32,634 nt of DNA from Oscillospiraceae bacterium (GTDB lineage Bacteria; Bacillota; Clostridia; Oscillospirales; Oscillospiraceae), in NCBI GenBank assembly GCA_031261325.1, contig JAISKH010000028.1, forward strand, positions 1 to 32,634, given 5' to 3'. The translations under genes were made by a program, and so were the position numbers. This document shows positions 24,791 to 31,702 of this stretch, in pieces (position 1 is the stretch's first letter; every line of letters begins with the position of its first letter). The notes under the pieces are model-generated. The model was not told the DNA's origin. It did not search any database and saw only the letters and a list, made by a program, of their open reading frames with translations.

Positions 24791-24819
24791 TTTTGACAAT
24801 ATATCAAACAGCTCGTTAA
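24791..24819 (-). promoter_or_regulatory. Possible PerR-like operator before rubrerythrin
   Basis: Within the perR-rubrerythrin gap, the minus strand reads TTTGATATATTGTCAAA, with outer arms TTTGA/TCAAA forming an inverted repeat. As a 7-1-7 element (TTGATAT-A-TTGTCAA) five of seven positions are symmetric, as in PerR boxes. No clear -35/-10 pair accompanies it, so this is tentative. Confidence 0.35.
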
Positions 24820-25232
24820 ATTTGGCTGTCGATTTTGGAGTTTGCCACGCAGGTGGGGCATTTGCCGTAATACATCACGCGCCGACGGGAGATTATCAGC
24901 CCGAGAGCTTCGCGCGCCGCGTTGGTTTCAGCGTCAAGATGCGGAGCCAAAGCGGGCAGGTCCAGCACCGCGCCGCACGCCTCGCAAATGAAGTGCGTGT
25001 GCTCCGTCGTGTTCCCGTCATACCGCGCCTCGCCGTCGATTATGCCGACGGTTTGCAGCTCGCCGTTGTCTTGCAGCAGGGAAATGTTGCGATAAACCGT
25101 TCCCAAGCTGAGGTCGGGATAATCGGGCTTCAGTTCGCGATATATCCACTCCGCGGTGGGGTGAACCGTTGTGGAGCGGATTATCGAGAGAATTGCGTCC
25201 CGCTTGCGGCTGTGCTTGCGTTTGACTGTCAT
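24816..25232 (-). CDS. perR: Peroxide-responsive repressor PerR (Fur family)
   Basis: A 138-residue Fur-family repressor. The winged-helix part has HPTAEWIYRELKPDYPDLSLGTVYRNISLLQDNGEL. The metal residues match Bacillus PerR with a constant offset of 13: His24, Asp72, His78, His80 and Asp91 correspond to the regulatory-site His37, Asp85, His91, His93 and Asp104; Cys83, Cys86, Cys125 and Cys128 form the structural zinc site. Asp at the last regulatory position is the PerR-type, peroxide-sensing choice. ATG at 25232 has GAAGGCGG upstream. Rubrerythrin follows on the same strand, a typical PerR target. Confidence 0.92.
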   Translation of the reverse strand: MTVKRKHSRKRDAILSIIRSTTVHPTAEWIYRELKPDYPDLSLGTVYRNISLLQDNGELQTVGIIDGEARYDGNTTEHTHFICEACGAVLDLPALAPHLDAETNAAREALGLIISRRRVMYYGKCPTCVANSKIDSQI

Positions 25233-25282
25233 CGCTCCGCCTTCTTTATTTTAAGATTAGGAATTATTATTGTTATGTATTT

Positions 25283-25311
25283 ATCTTAGCACACGGAGGT
25301 AACTTTGTAAA
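25283..25311 (-). promoter_or_regulatory. perR promoter
   Basis: On the minus strand: TTTACA at 25311-25306, 17-base spacer, TAAGAT at 25288-25283 with TGC upstream (extended -10). The region just downstream is very AT-rich, with AATAATAATT that could serve as a PerR autoregulatory box. Confidence 0.75.
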
Positions 25312-25380
25312 GCCTTTTTTTGAATTTTCCAGAATATTTTTTACGAAAAGCCGCCAACGCGCGGAATACTAACGCGCGAG

Positions 25381-26019
25381 GTGATAATTATCAAAACGAA
25401 ACTATTCACGCGAGTGTTTTCGGTGCTGCTCGCACTCGCCGCCGTATTTGCAAGCCCCGCGCGGGCTTCGGCGCAGAGCGGAACCTACACCGTCGTATCG
25501 GGTGACAGCATGTGGAAGATTGCGGTCAGGTATCAAATCGGCGTCAGCGAGCTGATAGCCGCGAACCCGTCCGTTAAGAATCCCGCGCTGATTAAGGTCG
25601 GGCAGAAGCTGAATATCCCGAGCATCGACGACGTTAAAACCTTTGAGCGTCAAGTGGCGGAGCTTGTCAACAAGCAGCGCGTGAGCGCGGGGTTGGCGCC
25701 GCTGAAGGAGAACTGGGAGGTGGCGCGCGTCGCTCGGTACAAGTCGCAGGACATGATTAACAAGAAGTACTTCGCGCACGAGTCGCCGACTTACGGCTCG
25801 GCTTTCCGCATGATGGAGACATTCGGCATAAAGTTCACGGCGGGCGGCGAAAATATCGCTTACGGGCAGAAAAGCCCCGCCGAGGTCATGAAAGCATGGA
25901 TGAACTCGCCGGGGCACCGCGCGAACATTATGAGCCGCACGTATAACCAGCTCGGCGTGGGCGTTGCAAAGGCGGCGAACGGCACGTTTTACTGGACGCA
26001 GATGTTCATCAAGGGCTAG
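25381..26019 (+). CDS. Secreted LysM-CAP (SCP/YkwD-like) protein
   Basis: A 212-residue exported protein. A Sec signal peptide (KTKLFTRVFSVLLALAAVFASPARA, cleavage near residues 29-31) precedes one LysM peptidoglycan-binding domain at about 36-80 (YTVVSGDSMWKIAVRYQIGVSELIAANP) and a CAP domain at about 88-212, with His133 (FAHESP), Glu157 (GGENIAYG) and His179 (NSPGHRANIM), the conserved cavity residues. It should act at the cell wall. GTG at 25381 is the formal start, but it lies inside a GAGGTGAT ribosome site (25378-25385), so initiation at the ATC codon 25390 is also possible. It ends three bases from the convergent tmcAL stop. Confidence 0.9.
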   Translation: MIIIKTKLFTRVFSVLLALAAVFASPARASAQSGTYTVVSGDSMWKIAVRYQIGVSELIAANPSVKNPALIKVGQKLNIPSIDDVKTFERQVAELVNKQRVSAGLAPLKENWEVARVARYKSQDMINKKYFAHESPTYGSAFRMMETFGIKFTAGGENIAYGQKSPAEVMKAWMNSPGHRANIMSRTYNQLGVGVAKAANGTFYWTQMFIKG

Positions 26020-26022
26020 GCG

Positions 26023-27174
26023 TTACACGTCGGGCACGACGACGGGACTTGTCGTCCACTCAACGCCGCCGGCTCTGTCCTTTGCTTCGGCGTAACCGAA
26101 AACGAACAAATCCGTCGCGGCGGACTCGAGCCGCAGATGCTCTTTCGCCGCCGACGGCTTTGTCACAATCGGCAACTCGGACTTGTGCGCGATTTCGCGC
26201 AATAACGCGCGACCTGTGCCGTTCATCGCGAGCACACGCGCGGTCGGCGGCGGGGTTGCCGCGTCCTCCGCCGTTATGCCGATTGCGGCGCAGAGTATCG
26301 CGCGCTTTACGCGGCTCATGGCGTGACGCTTTGTCTTGACGCGCTCGGTCAATTCGTCGAGCGTTGCGGCGGTGGGCGCGAACCGCGCGAGACGCTCCGC
26401 TAGTCCGTCGCCGCCGTCGGGAAGTTGCGCGAACGCTTCGGGAGACGACACGCGCAGGCGGGAGAGGATTGCGACTTCGGCGTGACTGTGTATGGCGGCG
26501 CGCCCCGCCGCAAGCTCGCGGTCAAACACGGGTCGGGCGGCGGCGGGTACATATTCCAACGCGCTCGGGTCATTGCGGCGCAGAAGCTCGCGGACTGCCG
26601 ACGCGGATATATCGCCCTCGCGCCGAACCGTGCGCGGCGTTATGGCTGAATTGAGCGCGCGCAGGGCGATTACGTAGTGCACGGCGAGCAGGTTGTTCGG
26701 GGAGCGGAGGAGACTCGCGTCGGGGGAGAGCGCGTTCAGCGCGCGCTGGCGCGACTCGGCATAGGGCAAGCCTGTTGCCAGAGCGGAACGCGTCAGTTCG
26801 TCGCACTCGTCGGAGGTGAGCGTTTCGGCGACGCGCTCAAGCCGCGCGAGGTCGCCGCACTCGCTGCCGAAAGACATTTCGTCGCACACGCCGAGAGCGT
26901 TCAGCAGCTGCACCGCGCCATGCGCGAAATGCTCCGCCGAGGCGAGCGTAACCGCTGCGGGCAGCTCAAGCACCAAGTCCGCGCCGCAACGGACGGCGGC
27001 TTCCGCCCGCGCGTGCTTGTTGAACACCGCAAGCTCGCCGCGTTGGGTAATGTTGCCGCTCATTGCGCAGATAACGGCGCAGTCACCGCCCGCGGCGGCG
27101 CGGGAAAGCTCGATATGCCGCGCGTGACCGAGGTGGAACGGATTGTACTCGCAGATAATGCCTATGGTTTTCAT
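26023..27174 (-). CDS. tmcAL: tRNA(Met) cytidine acetate ligase TmcAL
   Basis: TmcAL (YlbM) makes N4-acetylcytidine at the wobble base of elongator tRNA(Met), using acetate and ATP through acetyl-AMP. The 383-residue protein opens with TIGIICEYNPFHLGHARHI, the nucleotidyltransferase HXGH motif at 14-17, followed by CAMSGNITQRGELAVFNKHARAEAA and GADLVLELPAAVTLASAEHFAHGAVQLLNALG. Later motifs include RSPNNLLAVHYVIAL and REGDISASAVRELL. It is divergent from ackA, an association common in Firmicutes and sensible because both handle acetate. The ribosome site is weak. Confidence 0.93.
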   Translation of the reverse strand: MKTIGIICEYNPFHLGHARHIELSRAAAGGDCAVICAMSGNITQRGELAVFNKHARAEAAVRCGADLVLELPAAVTLASAEHFAHGAVQLLNALGVCDEMSFGSECGDLARLERVAETLTSDECDELTRSALATGLPYAESRQRALNALSPDASLLRSPNNLLAVHYVIALRALNSAITPRTVRREGDISASAVRELLRRNDPSALEYVPAAARPVFDRELAAGRAAIHSHAEVAILSRLRVSSPEAFAQLPDGGDGLAERLARFAPTAATLDELTERVKTKRHAMSRVKRAILCAAIGITAEDAATPPPTARVLAMNGTGRALLREIAHKSELPIVTKPSAAKEHLRLESAATDLFVFGYAEAKDRAGGVEWTTSPVVVPDV

Positions 27175-27260
27175 GAGACGCGCCTACTTTCGCGGTCAAT
27201 TTTTGCCGCATTTGTAAAAAATAAATAAAATTCCGTAAAAGAATTGAATTATTAAGGGTT

Positions 27261-27296
27261 TTGTATTAGAATGTATTGGATATTGTATAGAATACA
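27261..27296 (+). promoter_or_regulatory. ackA promoter region with repeats
   Basis: The AT-rich 148-base tmcAL-ackA spacer contains TTGTATTAGAAT (27261-27272) and TTGTATAGAAT (27283-27293), direct repeats starting 22 bases apart. The second overlaps the inverted repeat TGTAT-AGA-ATACA (27284-27296). The first TTGTAT could be a -35 with TATAGA at 27286-27291 as -10 (19-base spacer). The repeats may bind a regulator on one face of the helix. Confidence 0.45.
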
Positions 27297-27322
27297 GAAA
27301 TAATTTGCAAGGGGTCTTTTTC

Positions 27323-28534
27323 ATGAATGTACTTGTTATCAACGCGGGCAGCTCATCACTAAAATATCAACTCATAGATACCGTGTCCGAAACCATCATC
27401 GCCAAGGGCTTGTGCGACCGAATCGGTATTGACGGACATTTGAAGCACCAGCCGCTACAGAACGGCAAGCCGACCTTTGACGCGGACGTCGCTTTCCCGA
27501 CGCACGCGGAAGCTATCGCGGCTCTTATCGAGAAGATTACGAGCGAGGAATACGGCGCGGTTACAAGCCTGTCGGAGATTGGCGCGGTGGGACATCGCGT
27601 TCTCCACGCGGGCGAAAAGTTCTCCGAGAGCGTTCTCGTGGACGATACGGTTATCGACGCGATTAAGGAATGCATACCGCTCGGACCGCTGCATAATCCC
27701 GCGAACCTAATGGGAATAGAGGCTTGCCGAGAGGCTATGCCGAACGTGCCGCAGGTTGCGGTGTTTGACACGGCGTTCCACCAGACGATGCCGGATTACG
27801 CGTTTACCTACGCGTTGCCGTATGAGTATTACGAGAAGTACGCCGTGCGGCGTTACGGGTTCCACGGCACGTCGCACCGTTATGTGTCGGCAAAGGCGAT
27901 TGAGTTCCTCGGCATACCCAAGGAGGGTTCACGCATTATCGCCTGCCACTTGGGCAACGGCTCGTCGATTGCCGCGATTAAGAGCGGGAAGAGCATTGAC
28001 ACGTCGATGGGGCTTACGCCGCTGGAGGGCGTGCCGATGGGTACGCGCAGCGGAAGCATTGACCCCGCGATTATTGAGTTCGTCGCGAATAACGAGGGCT
28101 TGACGCGCGAGCAGATATTTGAGGTGCTGAACAACAAGTCGGGCGTGCTAGGTATTTCGGGCGTTTCCAGCGACTTCCGCAACCTTGAAAAAGCGGCAGG
28201 CGACGACGCGAATCCCCTGCAAAAGCGCGCCGCGCTCGCGCTGAAGATTTTCAGCTACAGCGTCGGCAAGTATATCGGCAGCTACATCGCCGCGCTGGGC
28301 GGAGTTGACGTTATCACGTTCGCGGGCGGCGTGGGCGAGAACGGACCGGACACGCGCGCGGAGATTATCGGAATGCTCGGCGGGTTCGGCATCAGCCTTG
28401 ACCCCGAGAAGAACAACACGCGCGGCAAGCTCGTTGACATCACGGGTGAAGGCTCGCGCACGAAAGTCCTAATCGTTCCGACGGACGAGGAGCTTGTAAT
28501 CGCGCGCGATACGCGCGAGATTGTCGAGGCGTGA
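27323..28534 (+). CDS. ackA: Acetate kinase
   Basis: AckA transfers phosphate from acetyl phosphate to ADP, giving ATP and acetate in fermentation. The 403-residue protein has VLVINAGSSSLKYQL (residues 3-17), GHRVLHAGEKF, PLHNPANLMGIEA, FDTAFHQTMP, RYGFHGTSHRYVS, CHLGNGSSIAAIKSGKSIDTSMG and TFAGGVGENG, all family signatures. ATG at 27323 follows AAGGGG at 27309-27314; the TTG at 27305 overlaps that ribosome site. No phosphotransacetylase gene is adjacent. It could supply or consume the acetate used by the neighbouring TmcAL. Confidence 0.97.
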   Translation: MNVLVINAGSSSLKYQLIDTVSETIIAKGLCDRIGIDGHLKHQPLQNGKPTFDADVAFPTHAEAIAALIEKITSEEYGAVTSLSEIGAVGHRVLHAGEKFSESVLVDDTVIDAIKECIPLGPLHNPANLMGIEACREAMPNVPQVAVFDTAFHQTMPDYAFTYALPYEYYEKYAVRRYGFHGTSHRYVSAKAIEFLGIPKEGSRIIACHLGNGSSIAAIKSGKSIDTSMGLTPLEGVPMGTRSGSIDPAIIEFVANNEGLTREQIFEVLNNKSGVLGISGVSSDFRNLEKAAGDDANPLQKRAALALKIFSYSVGKYIGSYIAALGGVDVITFAGGVGENGPDTRAEIIGMLGGFGISLDPEKNNTRGKLVDITGEGSRTKVLIVPTDEELVIARDTREIVEA

Positions 28535-28554
28535 CCGAATATCGTAAAATGTAG

Positions 28555-28583
28555 TTGACGGGGAACGAAAAGTGTTGTAGAAT
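28555..28583 (+). promoter_or_regulatory. Promoter of the zinc-ribbon/BIG2 gene
   Basis: TTGACG at 28555-28560, 17-base spacer, TAGAAT at 28578-28583. GTAGAATTT at the -10 is repeated at 28597-28605, 20 bases downstream. Confidence 0.75.
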
Positions 28584-28645
28584 TTATATTGTTAGCGTAG
28601 AATTTGCATTATAGGGTACAAAAAGAAACCGCGATGAGGTGCGCA

Positions 28646-29317
28646 ATGGGACTGTTTCCAAAAGTGAAGTGCAGCAGGTGCGACAAGCTGATTTCCAAAT
28701 TCAGCGTCCGTTGCCCGTACTGCAACGCGACGCGCGGCAAGGGCGGAAAGCATTCCGCCGAGTCCGATAATCTGCGCGGAAAAATGGTCGTTGGGCTTTC
28801 GCTCATCGGCATTGTGGTTATTGCGGTCGTCATACTGCTGATTGCGAGCATTAAGAGCGACCAGCAGAATAACCCCGGGGGTTCGCCGCCGCCGTCCGCG
28901 GCTCCGTCCTCGGTATTGCCGGACGACGGCTCCACGGTTGGGGTCACTCCGTCGCCGGGCGACGAAACGCCGCCGCCGTCGGAGGAGCCGGAACCAAGCC
29001 CGAGCGATTTACCCACGGCGACGATTACGGGCGTTGACATTAAGACGCCGTTCAGTACGGTTGCCACGCTGGCAAAGCCGGGCGATTTCTCCGAAAAGCT
29101 CGGCAAGTCGCTTGACATGTCGGTTAAGGTTACGCCGGCGGACAGCACGGAGGTTCCCGTTTGGACGAGCAGCGACGACAAGGTGTTCTCCGTTGTTCCC
29201 AAGGGGACGGACGGACTGAAAGCGACGCTGACGATTACGGGTACGGGCAGCGCGACGCTGACGGTTACGGTCGGGGATAAGACCACGACGTGCATCGTGC
29301 GCGGGCAAAAGCCGTAA
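28646..29317 (+). CDS. Zinc-ribbon, single-TM protein with BIG2-like domain
   Basis: A 223-residue protein. A cytoplasmic zinc ribbon (Cys9, Cys12, Cys23, Cys26; CSRC and CPYC) leads to one membrane segment at about 48-69, a Pro/Ser/Glu-rich stalk at about 75-125 and a C-terminal immunoglobulin-like BIG2-type domain (VKVTPADSTEVPVWTSSDDKVFSVVPKG, then LTITGTGSATLTVTVGDKTTTCIV). The BIG2 part is probably outside the cell, the ribbon inside. Function is unknown. I chose ATG at 28646, preceded by GAGGTG, because MGLFPKVKC is a natural opening; ATG 28634 and TTG 28604 have no ribosome site. Confidence 0.8.
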   Translation: MGLFPKVKCSRCDKLISKFSVRCPYCNATRGKGGKHSAESDNLRGKMVVGLSLIGIVVIAVVILLIASIKSDQQNNPGGSPPPSAAPSSVLPDDGSTVGVTPSPGDETPPPSEEPEPSPSDLPTATITGVDIKTPFSTVATLAKPGDFSEKLGKSLDMSVKVTPADSTEVPVWTSSDDKVFSVVPKGTDGLKATLTITGTGSATLTVTVGDKTTTCIVRGQKP

Positions 29318-29336
29318 CAAATAACACATCAAGGAC

Positions 29337-29376
29337 AGCCGGCGATGAACGCTTTATCGCCGGCTTATTTAATTTT
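29337..29376 (+). terminator. Terminator before guaA
   Basis: AGCCGGCGAT (29337-29346) and ATCGCCGGCT (29356-29365) form a perfect 10-bp stem with a nine-base loop, followed by TATTTAATTTTT. Strong intrinsic terminator for the zinc-ribbon gene. It leaves only about 50 bases for a guaA promoter, which I cannot identify clearly. Confidence 0.9.
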
Positions 29377-29423
29377 TGCGGAGATTGCGAACCACTCTGA
29401 TTATTGTTTGGAGGGCTGCTTCA

Positions 29424-30962
29424 TTGGAAAACCAACTTGTTATCGTTCTCGACTTCGGCGGGCAGTATAAGGAGCTTATCGCGCGGCGCGTGCGCGAGTG
29501 CGGCGTTGCGTCGCTGATTAAGGCGGGCGACACGTCGGTCAGCGAGCTGCGCAAGCTTGCGCCTATCGGGTTGATTCTGACGGGCGGTCCCGACAGCGTT
29601 TACCGCGACGGCGCGCCGCGCTGTGAGCGCGAGCTGTTCGAGCTGGGGATACCCGTGCTCGGTATATGCTACGGTATGCAGCTCATGGCTTACACGCTCG
29701 GCGGAACGGTCGAGCCGTGCGCCGTGAGCGAGTACGGGCGGCAGAAAATGACGGTGGACACGCGCAGTCCGCTGTTCGCGGGGCTTGAGACGAGCCAAAT
29801 CGGGCTTATGAGCCACACAGACCAAGTGACGCAACCGCCGCGGGGCTTTACAGCGATTGCCGCGACGGATACGTGCGACGTTGCCGCGATGTCGGACGAG
29901 GGACGCGGGCTTTACGCGACGCAGTTCCACCCCGAGGTTGAGAACACGCCGAACGGTTCGCTCATGCTGAACAGCTTTTTGTACGCGGTGTGCCGCGCGG
30001 CGGGCGACTATAACATCAGCGATTACCACACGCGCATGGTGCGCGAGATTCGGGAGCAGGTGGGCGAGTCGCACGTGCTGCTCGGGCTGTCGGGCGGGGT
30101 CGATTCGTCGGTGTGCGCCGCGCTGCTCGCGGAGGCTATCCCGGGACATGTGCACGCGATATTCGTTGACCACGGGCTTATGCGACTGGACGAGGGCGAC
30201 GAGGTTGAAGCGGCGTTTAAGAATCGAAAGCTGCACTTTGTCCGCGTCAACGCGGAGACGCGCTTTCTGGACAAGCTCGCGGGCGTTGTCGAGCCGGAGC
30301 AAAAGCGCAAGATTATCGGCGAGGAGTTTATTCGCGTGTTTGAGGACGAGGCGAAGAAGCTGTATGACGAGTTCGGCGAGATTAAGTTTCTCGCGCAGGG
30401 GACGATTTACCCCGATGTTGTTGAGTCGGGCGCGAACAAGTCCGCGACGATTAAGAGCCACCACAACGTCGGCGGTCTGCCCGAGGATATGAGCTTTAAG
30501 GAGCTTGTGGAGCCGCTGCGCGGACTGTTCAAGGACGAGGTTCGTGCGCTTGGGCGGGAGCTGAAGCTGCCGCGCGCGCTTGTGGAGCGGCAGCCGTTCC
30601 CCGGTCCGGGGCTTGCGATTCGTGTTATCGGCGAGGTTACAAAGGAGAAGTGCGACACGCTGCGAGTTGCGGACGCGATATTCCGCGAGGAGGTTGCGCG
30701 GTTGCGCCGCAAGCCTGACCAGTATTTCGCGGTGCTGACGGACACGCGAAGCGTCGGCGTTATGGGCGACTTCCGCACGTATGGGCTGACGATTGCGCTG
30801 CGCGCCGTTAAGACGAGCGACTTCATGACCTGCGAGTACATGCCGCTGCCGCACGCGCTGCTCGGGCGGGCTTCAAGCAGGATTGTGAACAACGTGCGCG
30901 GAGTGAGCCGCGTGGTGTACGACGTGACAGGCAAGCCGCCGGCAACGGTGGAGTGGGAATGA
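29424..30962 (+). CDS. guaA: GMP synthase (glutamine-hydrolysing)
   Basis: GuaA aminates XMP to GMP with ATP, releasing AMP and pyrophosphate. The 512-residue protein has a class I glutaminase domain (VIVLDFGGQYKELIARRVRE; nucleophile Cys82 in LGICYGMQLM; HTDQV; QFHPEVENT), the ATP pyrophosphatase loop LSGGVDSS at about 222-229, and the C-terminal dimerisation region with RQPFPGPGLAIRVIGEVT ending in PPATVEWE. The start is TTG at 29424 with GGAGGG at 29410-29415; the frame continues upstream to 29376 through the preceding terminator, so earlier starts are rejected. No guanine riboswitch is visible. Confidence 0.96.
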   Translation: MENQLVIVLDFGGQYKELIARRVRECGVASLIKAGDTSVSELRKLAPIGLILTGGPDSVYRDGAPRCERELFELGIPVLGICYGMQLMAYTLGGTVEPCAVSEYGRQKMTVDTRSPLFAGLETSQIGLMSHTDQVTQPPRGFTAIAATDTCDVAAMSDEGRGLYATQFHPEVENTPNGSLMLNSFLYAVCRAAGDYNISDYHTRMVREIREQVGESHVLLGLSGGVDSSVCAALLAEAIPGHVHAIFVDHGLMRLDEGDEVEAAFKNRKLHFVRVNAETRFLDKLAGVVEPEQKRKIIGEEFIRVFEDEAKKLYDEFGEIKFLAQGTIYPDVVESGANKSATIKSHHNVGGLPEDMSFKELVEPLRGLFKDEVRALGRELKLPRALVERQPFPGPGLAIRVIGEVTKEKCDTLRVADAIFREEVARLRRKPDQYFAVLTDTRSVGVMGDFRTYGLTIALRAVKTSDFMTCEYMPLPHALLGRASSRIVNNVRGVSRVVYDVTGKPPATVEWE

Positions 30963-30991
30963 CATTTACATTAAAGAAAGGTGATTGAGAT

Positions 30992-31534
30992 ATGAATCTT
31001 TGGCATGACATTGCGGAGTCGCGGATTAAGAGCGACGATTTTATTGCGGTTATTGAGATTTCCAAGGGCGGAAAAAATAAGTATGAGATGGACAAGGAGT
31101 CGGGCGCGCTGATTTTGGACCGCGTGCTGTACACGTCCACGCACTACCCGTCGAACTACGGCTTCATTCCGCGCACTTTGAGCGACGACCATGACCCGCT
31201 GGACGTTCTCGTCCTGTGCAGCGAGCCTATCGCGCCGCTCGCGATTGTGCGCTGCTACCCGATTGGGGTTATCAGCATGGAGGACTCGGGCGAGCTTGAC
31301 CACAAGATTATCGCGATTCCCGTGAAGGAACCGCTGTGGAACGAGTATCAGGACATTAAAGACCTGCCGCCGCATATTCTGGAGGAGATAACGCACTTCT
31401 TTAACGTCTACAAACAGCTTGAGCACAAGGAAACGACTATACTCGCGACGCTCGGCCGCCCCGAGGCGGAGAAGATTATTCAGTCGAATATTGAGAAGTA
31501 TCGGGAGACGTTTTTGAGCGCGACGGGGGACTGA
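30992..31534 (+). CDS. ppa: Inorganic pyrophosphatase (family I)
   Basis: Hydrolyses pyrophosphate to phosphate, pulling biosynthetic reactions forward. The 180-residue protein carries the family I signature D-H-D-P-L-D at residues 66-71, preceded by THYPSNYGFIPRTLSDD and YEMDKESGALILDRVLYTS. The later DELDHKIIAIP-like segment (SGELDHKIIAIPVKEP) supplies further metal-binding acidic residues. ATG at 30992 follows AAAGGTGAT. It lies 29 bases after guaA with no terminator, so both are likely cotranscribed; GuaA itself releases pyrophosphate, which makes the pairing functional. Confidence 0.95.
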   Translation: MNLWHDIAESRIKSDDFIAVIEISKGGKNKYEMDKESGALILDRVLYTSTHYPSNYGFIPRTLSDDHDPLDVLVLCSEPIAPLAIVRCYPIGVISMEDSGELDHKIIAIPVKEPLWNEYQDIKDLPPHILEEITHFFNVYKQLEHKETTILATLGRPEAEKIIQSNIEKYRETFLSATGD

Positions 31535-31549
31535 CAACCGAAAATGTTT

Positions 31550-31594
31550 TAGTGCAGCCGCACCGACGGATAACCGCGCGACTGCACTATTTTT
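31550..31594 (+). terminator. guaA-ppa terminator
   Basis: TAGTGCAG (31550-31557) pairs with CTGCACTA (31582-31589), extended inside by CGC/GCG, and is followed by five T (31590-31594 region). It lies 15 bases after the ppa stop. Confidence 0.85.
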
Positions 31595-31604
31595 GCGGTA
31601 AGTA

Positions 31605-31634
31605 TTGACAAAGAGGGTTGTTCGGTGGTAGGAT
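31605..31634 (+). promoter_or_regulatory. Promoter of the amino acid ABC permease operon
   Basis: Perfect TTGACA at 31605-31610, 18-base spacer, TAGGAT at 31629-31634 with TGG upstream (extended -10). Confidence 0.78.
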
Positions 31635-31646
31635 ATGTGCAGTAAT

Positions 31647-31680
31647 CCGATAATACATATAGGCTTATAGGAATTATCGG
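31647..31680 (+). promoter_or_regulatory. Inverted repeat in the permease leader
   Basis: CCGATAAT (31647-31654) and ATTATCGG (31673-31680) are perfect 8-base inverted arms; between them TATA-GGCT-TATA forms an inner pair. The element sits just after the predicted transcription start and just before the GGGAGGG ribosome site (31686-31692), so it can act as an operator or as a leader hairpin hiding or exposing that site. Confidence 0.6.
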
Positions 31681-31702
31681 AAAAAGGGAGGGATACGCGC
31701 GC

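Noticed and set aside
29377-29423. Guanine riboswitch before guaA
   Set aside because: The gap after the terminator is under 50 bases and holds no recognisable aptamer core.
29421-30854. 477-codon open frame antisense to guaA
   Set aside because: Same reasoning: it mirrors guaA throughout, has unnatural composition and lacks start signals.
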